Positions 1 through 11,575 of a stretch of DNA of 60,000 nt are shown here, piece after piece. A model generated the notes under the pieces. The model was not told the origin of the DNA. It made no database searches and saw nothing but the letters and a program-made list of their open reading frames with translations. The translations under genes were made by a program, and so were the position numbers. Position 1 is the stretch's first letter; each line of letters opens with the position of its first letter. The DNA comes from Nematostella vectensis (taxonomy: Eukaryota > Cnidaria > Anthozoa > Actiniaria > Edwardsiidae). Location of the stretch: the NCBI RefSeq assembly GCF_932526225.1, contig NC_064034.1, positions 6,312,001-6,372,000 on the forward strand, written 5' to 3'.

Positions 1-120
1 ATGGCTTCACAAAATGCAGATGTTTCTTGTGGAGAGCCTGTCTGCCGAAAGGAGGAGTGTTATCCTTTTGATTATAGTGTAGAATTTGATCGAATTCAGA
101 TCCTGAGAAGTTGGAATTAA
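1..120 (+). other. Possible 3' coding fragment at window edge
   Basis: An open frame runs from base 1 to a TAA at 118-120 (39 codons) and contains three closely spaced cysteines. It could be the end of a terminal exon of a gene lying to the left, or a chance frame; the ATG at base 1 is exactly at the window edge. I recognise no family. Confidence 0.15.
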
Positions 121-887
121 TGATAAAAATGTGGCAACCGGAAGATAGCTCTTCCGAATTTTCTATGAGTTATGGCAATGGAAAGTGGTCGCCCTCGTAA
201 GTGAAATACATAATGTTTTTAGCAAAACCCCTGACAGTGTATTCTAAGTATATTAATGGCATTTCTGTTTCCCCTGTGTTTTATTTGGGAAGATTTTCGG
301 CTGTTATTTTAGTAAGGTAAATCGGCTGGTAAAATCACCTCTTGTACTTTCGACATTAGATACCACACACAAGCAAAATTGACCAGTACACGAATTTTCG
401 ATGCCTCTAATGGATGAATCTAGAAGAAACATGCAAAGAGTAGAAGTGCCAATAGATCAGCAACTAGATGGGATAATAATTGAGAGGTCAATTATTGATA
501 CGAGTTGCTGTCTGTGTGGCACAAGCTACGTTATAATGCAAGGGGAGGTTGTTTTTTATATATTACAATCACACCATTAGGATATTGCCAAGGGGTATTC
601 GAAGAGAATAATTGATACTTGCCTCACCACACTTTCAAGAACACAAATTTGGTTGAATTAGGTAGGAATTAGGTAGTCACTTTTAAATGACCAAAATTTT
701 AATACAGCACCGGTGAAATGTAACCTTGAATTTATTATCTGACTATATAAATCCCTAAAATGCCAAAAGCATTATTAAAAATTCTGCAGATTTCATGTTT
801 CAAACGCGTAATTTCATAAATTTCCTGTTGGGCATGAACCTATAACCCCCCCCCCCCCTTGATTGGATCCATCCCTGAAACACCTAC
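121..887. other. Intronic/flanking DNA without a recognised gene
   Basis: AT-rich sequence downstream (on the minus strand) of the first exon of the SLC2A13-like gene and so probably its first intron. It has a C-run at about 846-858. I found no further exon of the transporter here. Confidence 0.4.
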
Positions 888-1350
888 CTATACCGAGACC
901 AATAACTAATCTGCCCACAAGAAGCACATGTTTTGTGCCTGCAACTCCCATCACCACCGCACCAGCAGTAAACACTCCAGAGCACAATACAAGCACAGGT
1001 TTTCGTCCGAGCGAATCATTTAAAATTCCTCCAAGTACAGCGCCTACTATCGCTGTACCAATAGTCCCACTCACAATCAACTCGTGCCAAAAATCCGACA
1101 AGTGAAACACTTCAGAGATGAGAATCATAGCTCCGGATACCACGCCGGTGTCATATCCAAATAGAAAGCCTCCAATGGCTGCGAAAAATGTCAGCATGTA
1201 CACATACAATGTCATCTTTTCTCCTTCTTTGCCTTGGCTCGCTGGGCTCCCGTCACGAATCAAGGAAACTTTTTCCGAGTCGCCTTCTGTGATAGCCATC
1301 TCTGGTGGTCGAGTGTCTTCGCGGTCATTTATCGGGTAATAATGAGTCAT
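888..1350 (-). CDS. SLC2A13-like proton/myo-inositol (sugar) transporter, first coding exon (partial)
   Basis: The minus strand encodes the N-terminus of a major-facilitator sugar porter. What is seen: a hydrophilic leader, then TM1 with GGFLFGYDTGVVSGA, a second hydrophobic segment, the loop-2/3 signature NDSLGRKP, and the start of TM4 ending in GLGIG. The YDTGVVSGA and D-x2-GRKP signatures are typical of the SLC2A13 (HMIT)/plant inositol transporter branch, which moves myo-inositol with protons across the plasma or endo-membrane. The exon ends with a good donor (G|GTAGGT, intron from 887). Two in-frame starts are possible, 1348-1350 or 1297-1299; the leader is not conserved in the family, so I cannot choose. 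Remaining exons must lie left of this window. It is divergent to the SLC37A3-like gene, with about 440 bp between starts. Confidence 0.85.
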
Positions 1351-1790
1351 GGCTAATAAGGGTAAAAAAAGAGGGTGGAAGGGGAAGAAACTCCAAAATA
1401 AACAAAATAGAAAGGCACTTAGGTCAACATGTCGCAATGTCGCACGAAAATTCTTCTCTCTCGTGTCTCCCGAGAGGTACTGGGGCGAGCAAATCGATTT
1501 TATCAGTGGACGGTGTGGGTGAGGGGGGGGGGGGGCGACGTGCTATATTGCGAGTGATGCTAGTTGCCATCAATCAAGCTAACCTTTTTCTTCAATAAAC
1601 ACTAACCACTATTATTTTCAAATCTATTTTCAATGCTTTGCGTTATTACTTTCTACGAAAATAAAAACAATCTTCCCATAGTAGAAAAAAAAAATAAGAA
1701 AAAAAATCTTCCGCTGTTCTTGTTGGGTTTCCTGTGGCGTTTCTTTCTCTCATGCATGAGAGTCACGTGAAGTGAAGCGGCTGATTCAAG
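1351..1790. promoter_or_regulatory. Divergent promoter region between two transporter genes, with CLEAR-like E-box
   Basis: The gap between the two start codons contains GTCACGTGA at 1762-1770, a palindromic E-box core that matches nine bases of the CLEAR element (GTCACGTGAC) bound by TFEB/MITF-type bHLH-Zip factors. It lies 21 bp upstream of the SLC37A3-like ATG. A G-run of about 13 lies near 1522-1534. No clear TATA box is seen. Use as a bidirectional promoter is inferred from the gene arrangement. Confidence 0.5.
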
Positions 1791-4700
1791 ATGGCGTCCT
1801 TAACTCCATACCACATTCTTGTCTTTATTCTAACGTTTATGAGGTTTGTATATCAAACATTGTCTTTCTAATACCACATAGATGCTGTTAACTGATTGAT
1901 TCAGAAATAGGTTCCTTATATTCTTCCGCGCTTTTCACGAAATATGTTGTCTGTTTGTTCTTATTTTACGAACGAAAAGGAAAACCAGTAGGCCATAAGT
2001 TAAGTATATACTTACTTATAAAATATAAGTACAGCAAATATCCCTCAAATCTATATGCTCCTTCTTTTAGTCCACTATTCTACTGTATCTTTTAACCTTG
2101 TTTGTGTGATCCCACTTTGATTCTGCGTTGCGATTATCGCGATGCTATGTTGTTATGTTGCGATGTTATAAGCTTCGTAAACCGTCTTCTCGGGCTTCAT
2201 AAATCTGAACCCTGATTCGTGTCATGCCCAAAAACTGTCTTATGTATATAAGTTATTAAGCTTATCGTTCCCATCCCATTGTTTTCGCAGCTATGCATTT
2301 TTCCATGCTACAAGAAAAGCTTTTAGTAATTGCAAGGACAATATGCGAAAAGAATGGACGCCTTTTAACAAAACAAACCCGATTGAACCGGAATCGGTAA
2401 GATTTCTGTTTTCCTCTTGATTTTTGGGTTTATGTATGTACACAGCTTAACAGGCAGTCAGGCAGGTTGTCGTGGTAACTTGATGATCCAGACAGGCAGT
2501 CATTTAAACAGACAGATCATCAAACAGAATGACAATTGTGGGACAGACATACAGTAGGGATGATAAGCAGAGAGCATGATTAAATAATGTTTGTATATTC
2601 CTTTTTATGTTCTGTAATATATTAGTGTCTCAACATTTTCACAGTTCAGGTTATTTTTTAGGTGCATGTAGATAAACAGGCCAATTTGCTATATTTATTT
2701 TGATGGTGTGTGGAAGTTGCATGAGGTTACAATTATGCAAATCGCAGCTGGAATGTAAAAAAAAAAATAATTTAAGATTTCCAAAGAGAACTTTCCTATC
2801 AGACAAGATCAGCCAAAATTGAAACACAAAGGTCACATATTGGTTCTTTTTATGTCAAACTGATTTGCTATATAATGCTGAGACACTGATACAACACAAG
2901 AATGTTTTTTTTTATGTACAGTAGAGGGATAGGGAAGACATACGCATACTAATGGGCTCCTGACTCTACTACAATATATGAAAAAAATTCTGATTTCCAA
3001 CATGCATTTGATTCTTTTGTGACAGACATGGGAGGCAGTTCAATTTTTTGAGACAAAGGTATGGAAATTGCAGCTTTTTCATTGTTTTGATAACGCTTTT
3101 ATTTTAGTAATTGTTAATGTGATTTTTTGTTCATCAATAATAGTTAGATAATTAAAAGTAGTATTACCTAACTATTAATGATGTTTTTTTCAATGGTGTC
3201 TATAGTCTTATTTACATGTTTATGTCTGATAACAGAAAAGTGCTGAATACTTTCTTGGAGCGATGGACACCACCTTTTTATCAACATATGCTATTGTAAG
3301 TGGAAATTAACAAGTAAACATTTATCATAACTCATCATGTAGTCTCGAGGCTTTTTTAATAACCTATTAACCTATTGGCCCCTCAACTGATCTGCATCAG
3401 CCAAGAGAAGTACCCACCAAAAAATCATTAATGGAAAATAAACAGAATAAGATAAAAAAAAGATAATCATACATTTACCTAAGGGATAAATGGTCTTGAA
3501 GTTATACATCCAACCAAGGTGATAGCATCTACTCTCCAGCCAAATGATCAGGTTTTTAGACAAATTTCAAATCAAACCAGGAAAAACAGCAGAATTGACC
3601 CACTCAACAGCACAACACAAGACACAAATAGATACCTTTATTCTCATTGTCCAGGTCCATTTCCATGGAAACACAAGGTCCACTCTATGCAGGCTGCTTT
3701 AATTATCTTGCTGCCAGTTTGCAAGGCATTCTGGGAGAGCCAAAGAAAAATTTGGCATGGGATGACCAGTCAGCTCACCTCTCCCCACAATTAGACATTT
3801 TTTTTATAATTCTTTTCATCCAAAGCCAACAAATCAATTCCAGGTCATACAGATCCAGAATAGCTGTGTAAACAATTTTGGAATCAATTTAGTACCAGAA
3901 AAGAGCGCATTTAGGAGAGTTGTGGTGATTCATTAGAAAATTATTTTCTCAGCAGGAGTACACCCCAATAGACTAATGATGCCGTAGGGCACAAGAGATC
4001 AGCCCCCAATGTAGTTTTGGAAAGTTTGGATACTGTTGACAACTACTAAAAATAAAAAAAAGCCAGGGGAAAATTTGCATACAATCATGTGCATACTGTT
4101 TCTTGTTGTACCTGTTTTGTTTTTTTTGTTTACTACTGTGTGACTCCAAAAAAATCATGTTAAAATGAAATATTATGCTTATTGAATAAGTTGTTACTTT
4201 AAAGAAATGTCTATTTAAATCTGTTGTTCTTTTATATCTTAATAGGGGCTTTTTATTAGTGGTGCCTTAGGTGACAGATTTAACCTTCGCAAGGTCCTGG
4301 CATTTGGAATGTGCTCCTCTGCTATCATGGTAAGTCTATTGAGTTATATTGTCATGTTATTTGTTATTCACTGTTTGAAAGGTGTTGTCTCTTCACCAGG
4401 TGTTCATGTTTGGGACAGTCAGCAAATGGCTAAACATACACAACATCTGGTACTATGGAGTTTTCATGGCATTAAATGGCAAGTGTTAGCATTGTTTGGT
4501 CTCCTATTCACTTATAAATTCACTATCCATTTCACATAAGTTCTCAGCTACTGATTAAGCTTTCTCTGCATGGTCCTGCTCACTGAATGCCAGACACATT
4601 GTTAATATCCTCTGATTTCTTGATGCAATCTATTATTTTGGGTGGTAAAAACATAATTTATTTTGTTGTTACAGGTATTTTACAGTCTACTGGCTGGCCA

Positions 4701-7700
4701 TCTACCGTGGCTGTGATGGGCAACTGGTTTGGTAAATCCAGGTGGGATATAAATTTGATTTTTATCCATCATGTATTTAGTACTCAACAAGGGTTCTCTA
4801 CTTCAGAAAACCATAGGATACTTACTGTACAATGGCCCCCAGAGTTTATATCTCATCAATCTTGAATAATTTGAATCTTCCAAATTATACTGTCCTGTTT
4901 TGTCTAGCCGTGGCCTTGTGTTCGGCTTGTGGAGTGCATGTGCTTCCGTGGGGAATATCTTTGGGGCTCTTGAGGTAAAACCTTAAATTTGATTATTTTT
5001 GGTACTATGGTTGTAGTGGTCTCAGATATTTATTAATACCAGTTGTATATAAACAGTGAAATGTGTTTTTTTTTTCATATTTTCCACAAAAATATCCAAA
5101 AACTATATACTGGGGCATTCACATGACTTGTATGTTTTAGGTTGCTGCAGTGCTTGACTATGGATATGAGGTATGGGGTATAAGCTAGTGCACACTCGCT
5201 GTCTAAAGGGTTATTTTAATGTATCTAGCATAAGTAAATCACCCTGGAAGCTTATCACACATTGTACAATTATACAAACATATGCAAGCTACACTTGCCT
5301 GTGATATACTTCTTTTTGGTGAATTACTTTTGATTTTACCACTTTTGATATTACCCACTGTAATAAGGAAATGCGCATTCTGACAACAAGTTGTAGGATC
5401 TATGTATAGAATGCTTTCTCACACTTGATTGTGTCATACAAATAGGAGGTAGCATTCAGCTAGTTTTAAGTTGTGGATGAGTTGCTAGGAACATTGGAAG
5501 GGTTTTGACTAGGACTTGTTGGAGAAGACTAAACAAAGAGTGCCTTAGGGCACTATATACTGATATTCATTCCCATTTATTTTATACTAGTATTGTGTAA
5601 GTGGTTGGAGACTTTAATAAAGATTTCAGAGACAATCCTTGGATTCTGTTCATTCTTGCATGGACTTGTTGACCTGTCATGTTAAAAATGTACTGAATAA
5701 CCAGGGGGCAGAAACTGTATAACATGTTAAGCAAGGCATAAAAGGACATAGGACTCATATCTGACCACAGAACATAGGTTTGAATTGATGGTTTCTGTTT
5801 GGTGAATTCTGTGGATGGAGAAAAAAAAAAAAAACCCAGACAGAAACCCTCAGTTAATAGGTGAGAATCAGCTAGAACCACAGAACCCATTGTTTAGCAT
5901 CAAACAGAGGCCAAATTTGAATGTTCATTTTTTAACCTTATTTCAATGGCTTTTGTTTTAGTATGCCATGCTTGTCCCTTCTGCCATGCTGTTTGCTGGG
6001 GGACTCGTTATATTTTTCTGCCTGATTCCTTCACCTCAGGACATTGGTAAGAAGATTGTTTTTAATTTACTTCTTTTATACAGTTTCCTATTCCACATTC
6101 TTTTACTGAAGCAACTTCCCATTTTAGGATTACCAATGCCCACCGATGAGCTGAGTAGTGCTGAAGAACAGAGACCAGGTAAACTTATTAATTACAAATA
6201 TTCCAGCAGAACAAAGTAAAAACTGTTTTTGATCTTAGTGAATACTCTGCTTTGGAAAAAAATGTAAAGGTGTTCTCCTTGCAGTATTTAATGATACAGA
6301 TGATCAGCAACCCTACCCCAACCAGGCACCATATGCTCTACCAGATGCTTTATTCCAGGTAATGTTCCAGTGAATTATGGTATGACCACCCCCACTGTAC
6401 CGTCACCCCATCATAGTTGAGTACATACAATCGCTCCACTCTGAGGCGATCATTCCAGATACCGTTCCAGTGGTGCTATTACATGTTAAACTCTAAGAAT
6501 GTCATGTTACATCCATGATAAGTCATATAATTTTATTATACATATGTTTCAGTCATCATCGGTTTTGCCCAAAGAATCTAAGAAGGCTATTGGATTTTGC
6601 CAAGCTCTATTTCTTCCGGGAGTCATTCCAGTGAGTATTTTTTACAAGGGTAGACCCAGGACTCAAAGCGGGGCACCACCCTGAAGTGGGTGATCTTGTT
6701 GATTTCACTTCAAAGAAATCTCAGAAATCTTAATTGAAAGACATCTAGAAAAAGGCTGCAAGCAATGAAGATTGCACCTGAACCACATATTTTGTTTTTT
6801 CAGTATTCTCTATCATATGCCTGCCTGAAGCTTGTGAACTACTCCTTCTTCTTTTGGCTTCCATACTACCTTTCAGTCAGTAAGTCTAATAACTATTATA
6901 TATTATTTATTCACTATTAATGATTTACAATTTCAAAATTTTGTCAAACTCTTTAGTTTGTTAGTCAGATTCTTCAGTTAGTCCAAATCTTCATTTATAA
7001 GCCAAACCTTTCTGTCAGCAAGTAAACCCCTTCAGTCAGTAACTCAAATCCTTCAGTAAGTAAGTTAGACCCTTCAGCCACTATGTTAGACCCCTCAGTC
7101 AGTAGGTTAGGCCCTTCAGTCACTAAGTCACATGCTTCAAAGTCTTTATGACCCTTCAGTCATAAAGTGAAACCCTTAAGTCAAACTTTGCAGTTGGTTA
7201 GTCAGCCCTTTCAGTCACAAGTCAGAACCTTCAGTTACCAAGTCAGACATTTCGTTCTGTAAGTCAAACCTTTCAGCCACTAAGTCAGACCCTTCAGTAC
7301 TAAGTCAGACATTAAGTTACAAGAGAACCTTCCGTCATAAGTCAAACCAGTCAGTCATAAGTCAAACCATTCCACCAGCAAGTAAACCCCTTTAGTCAGT
7401 AAGCCAGACCCTTCACTCATTAAATCAAATCCTGCATTCAGTAAGTCAGACCTGACAGTCAGGTCTGTAAGAAAAACCTTTCATTCACTAAAGACAACCC
7501 TTCAGCCAGTTAGTCAAAACCTTACCAATTGTAATACTGTGAAAAAAGTATATTTGTTTGGACTCTTTTAGAGCTCAATTGGAAGGACAGCATAGCCGAT
7601 GACTTATCCACATTTTATGATATTGGTGGAATTATTGGAGGTGCTATTGCAGGTTTTATAACTGTAAGTTTGAATATAATTGATAATAAATCTGTTGTAC

Positions 7701-10224
7701 TCTATAAACTTCGATATGCATTAACCTATACACATATGCCTATGGAATTTTCTTTATTGTTGTCTCCATTATGATAACTATGAAACTATAAATGCCAATG
7801 AAAAGTATTTCTAGCATATTTTATTTTGTGGAAGCAAAGGTAAATTATTTAAAATAGGATGTAACGAAAAATGAAGAATCCTTGTTTCATGTTTCAAGCA
7901 AAAGGAAGGATTACTTTTTAGAGATAACCAAGGATCTTGATTGATCAACATCATCATATTTCTTCCCTTGGGCCTGCCTCTTCGCACTCCATGTGTGTGA
8001 AACTGAAATAAAATGTGTGTCCATAAAACTGTTAAATTTGTAATTCTTGCCTTTGTGTTGCCTTATGTACACCAAAAATATTTTTAATGCTAGATCTTCT
8101 CTTGTAGAACATGGCCATCATGACAATTATGAGTCAAGTGTTCATCCTTATATCTTTTTTTAGGATCGCATGCGTTCCCGCTCTCCTGTGGTTGTTGTGA
8201 TGCTCATTTTGTCTGTCATTTCTCTTTTTGTTTACAAGAGTAAGTACTTTAAAAACAAACATCTCAGCAGTACAACTCACTAACATATATCATCCTCTTT
8301 ATAGTCCCCAAATGGTACAGTAAGCATAAAACAGAAATAAAATTAGTTACAGATAGTTACAGTACTCAACCATTAAAGGGCAGACTAGAAGTTACAAAAA
8401 CTATTGTTTAACCGCTGTTGTATTTATTTTATCATATACTTAAATTTATATACAAATGAAGACCGCCTTCTTGTCTCCCCTAACATTATATACTAAATAG
8501 CATAAGAATCATGGTGTCACCCCTAACAAGCTAGCTTGCAATATTACCCAATAGGCAGAGAATTACTGAATAGCCTTAAAGAATAATCGGCAAATGCTAT
8601 AGATGAGATTGACACTTTATGACATTAACATCTTTTGTGTGCCCACAGGTATTGGAGCAGAGTATACCTTGAATGTTGTTGTCATGGCAATTACAGGTAA
8701 GCGTGCATCATGTTTGTAAATACTCTAGCTGTAAGTGCAATATGGATGGATTATGAATAAACAAAATTACTTCTGCTAGGAAAAGTCCTACAGATTCTAT
8801 TTTTCTTGCTGATGGTCGCCGGTCATCCCAATAATTTGACTTGCTGCATCATGGAATTGAGTCAAAGTGTCAGAGTGCCCTCCCTCCTCAGGCCATGTAA
8901 GAATTGTATAAACATCTTGTCTTACTCCTGTGTTCAACATCTTGTCTCGCTAAATCTTTAGGGTTCATGATAGGCGGGCCAGCAAATCTTATCAGTTCTG
9001 CGATATCTGCTGATCTAGGGAGACAGGTAATTATAATATTCTGTCTGTCGGCCCTGATGCTTTCAAAATGTTATTGATATGTTCTGTTGTTGGCCTTGAT
9101 GTTTTAATACGTTTCTGATACGATCTTGTGTTGGACTTGATGTTCCAAATGGTACTGATATCCCTGATTTATTTCCACAGCCCTGCCTTAAGGGTGATGA
9201 CGAAGCTCTCGCCACTGTCACTGGTATAGTTGATGGGACAGGGAGTGTCGGTGCCGCTATTGGACAGGTAAAAACCCAATGTGCAGTGTATAGTGGCCAA
9301 TTCTCTTGACGGAATTGCGATAAGCATCAGGTAAAGTAACTGAAGATGGTTCCACCAGGTCTGTGTGCTCAGTGTTTTTTTTATACATATCAAAGGGTGG
9401 TGTAGCCAGGTAGATTGGCATTTCTAAAGACTACTGGAAACACGGGAAAAGGACGTTCGAGTGAATCCTTGAGCTTAGAGCGCTAGGAATGTTGGCACAG
9501 TTAGAACATGTTTTGAATTTAAAATTATTGTGATAATCATGAAAAAATATATTTTTTTGAGACAGTATGAGTCTTATTGTACCGAATACTTCCGTAGTCT
9601 ACGCAAATCCATTTTACCCATGATTTTCAATGCCATCAAGATATTGTATATTTTGCATTTATTTTATATACAAATAAAAGAAAACTTAGTAAAGAGTTCT
9701 TTATTTCAAGCAATGACAAAAACAATAATTGCATTTTATGTATTCTCCGAACTTTTGGAAACTGCTAAACAGCCTTAAAGCTTCCTGCAATCAGACTTGG
9801 TAGTAATTGAAGGCCATCTAGTATGTGTTCAGGACCCTGTAGAAGGGTCTAAAACTCGTGCAGGGATGTGCAGTCCACTAATGACTTTTCCGTTTTCTAG
9901 ATCCTTATTCCTGTCATCACAAACACCAACAAAGAACGTGGCTGGGAATACGTGTTTTACTTCCTCATGGCAATGGTAAGACATGCAAAGGGTCACACAG
10001 GCAAGCTAACATCAGGTTCTTAGTTACGTCAGGCATTTTTTTTATAAGAGAAGACGTGTGTAGGAGTGTTGAGGGTAGGTGTATACCATAAATACACAGC
10101 GATCACTTGGGGAAGCACAGTCATGTAAATCGACGTTGGCGCTTACCAAACCTCTATTTGTTTCTAGGCGTTTATGAGTTTCGTCTGTATAGTTATCGTA
10201 CCTCTATACAACCTAATCAGGTAG
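1791..10224 (+). CDS. SLC37A3: SLC37A3-like sugar-phosphate exchanger, complete, 21 coding exons
   Basis: Exons: 1791-1843, 2291-2396, 3026-3058, 3236-3295, 4246-4329, 4400-4478, 4675-4741, 4908-4974, 5141-5170, 5962-6046, 6128-6178, 6285-6358, 6553-6630, 6804-6879, 7572-7663, 8164-8239, 8649-8696, 8962-9026, 9181-9267, 9901-9975, 10168-10224. All phases join. The protein is a 12-TM major-facilitator member. Marks of SLC37 seen: HATRKAFSN after TM1, GDRFNLR, STGWPSTVAVMGNWFGKSRG, FGLWSACASVGN, LKLVNYSFFFWLPYYLS, SSAISADLGRQ and ATVTGIVDGTGS. The central LPGVIPYSLSYACLKL stretch favours SLC37A3 over A1/A2/A4. Human SLC37A3 acts at lysosomes with ATRAID; location here is inferred. The stop used is the TAG at 10222-10224, which overlaps a possible donor (CAG|GTAGGC), so a longer C-terminus is possible. 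The intron after 4478 has a GC donor. Confidence 0.92.
6950..7525. repeat. Degenerate minisatellite in SLC37A3-like intron 14
   Basis: Roughly 25-30 diverged copies of a ~20-bp motif close to CCTTCAGTCAGTAAGTCAGA. Spacing is irregular and the units carry many substitutions, so this is an old array. It fills most of the intron between the exons ending at 6879 and starting at 7572. Confidence 0.85.
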
Positions 10225-10583
10225 GCTTCACTCTCTGCTGGTTGTTTATACAATCTTCAATCTTACATTGTCAGGGATAGGGTCCGTTGGTTGTTTGTTT
10301 TGAATATCAAGACTACCATCTTAACCATGCGGGGTTTATTATCTCAAAGGGATGTACATGTGCGTTAGTATCTTCCCTTAAATGAATTTTGAATACCATC
10401 GAGAATGAGAAGGGGATGTTTTAGAAGTAATCGGCGAAATTTGCTTATGGCATAAAATTGTTTAAACGAAAACCATCAAATTGCAGTTCCAATTAAACAT
10501 AGCACTTTTCATAATGGGAAAGTTATTCTGTACAGCAAGATACATTTAGCATTGGCTTTTAGACCAAAAACCCATTTAGCCCC
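10225..10583. other. Intergenic / 3' flank of the SLC37A3-like gene
   Basis: Probably the 3' UTR or a final intron of the transporter, up to the transposon's target-site copy. No canonical AATAAA is obvious and I see no other gene. Confidence 0.35.
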
Positions 10584-10592
10584 GGTCCGAGC

Positions 10593-10758
10593 ACGGGCAA
10601 ACCAGACGAAATGTTCGTGTATCGAATATTTTCTATAATTTGTGTACTGAATATATCTGTTATAAAGCCAATTTATTGCAGTTGTTGTCGTAGATTGATC
10701 TGGTTCCGTTTTAGCCGTGATTCATAACAGTTTAGGCGATTTTCCTCCCTCATCTCGG
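10593..10758 (+). repeat. Left terminal inverted repeat
   Basis: Inverted match to 16335-16500. The longest shared blocks are GGCAAACCAGACGAAAT, AAAGCCAATTT, and one of more than 40 bases running from GATTGATCTGG through AGGCGATTTTCC. Confidence 0.88.
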
Positions 10759-11040
10759 AATACAATGGTCTCAGCGGTTGCCATGGCATTGCATTGTATT
10801 TACTATTGTGTCCAGGCCCCGACTGGCACCGACTGTTTGTCAGCACCCTGGAAGAACAATAAATTTCAACTTTGCAGCAAAAAATTGCAGGGAAATTCTG
10901 GTCTTTTGGATAATTTTATTCGATTGATGTGTTTAGAAACTATTTTGAAGGGAATAGCTGCCCGTTTTCTGCCGAAAAAGTTGCCTCGAAGTTGAAGTCG
11001 AAGTTGTGTTTGCCAGGGCGTGGAGCTTCCCCGGCCCTAC

Positions 11041-11105
11041 AATCGATAAAAATCGATTAATCAATATTAATCGATATTAATCAGTTGATTATTATTGATT
11101 GATAT
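11041..11105. repeat. Left subterminal ATCGAT/TTGATTA cluster
   Basis: Overlapping ATCGAT, ATTAATC and GTTGATTATTATTGATT words. The same vocabulary recurs at 16105-16285 near the other end, including TATTAATCAGTTGATT in both. Possible transposase-binding or DNA-bending region; the role is inferred. Confidence 0.5.
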
Positions 11106-11575
11106 TAGAAACTGGCCACTGGAAAGCAAGGACAACGACTAGGACAATACGATCAAAAAAAGATGTTTTCGTACGTGGTGATCAATAAAAATTTGATTGC
11201 AATTGAATAAGCTAAACATTATAGTCAGAGACAGATAAAAATTAACTAAGGACATTATTTCTACACTAGCGAACGTAGTTATGAGAGTGGGGTTTACAGT
11301 GCAAACGTCCGCCTTCTCAACTAAAGGTGAAACTTTTCACGTCGTGGTTTTATGGAAAACGGCTGAAATGTATCAGACAGAATGCATTTCCACGTGCTGC
11401 TAAATTAACAGCCTAAGAGGGATAAGTTGTAAATTGTGTCCTACAACCTACATATTAGCATTGATGACATTCCTAAAAAAATAACTTGGACACAAAAATG
11501 GATGTTCATCACAAGAGGATCTTCTAGCACCCCCTGTTCCTTAATTTAGTGGATTACCCCCTTGGGAGCTATGAA

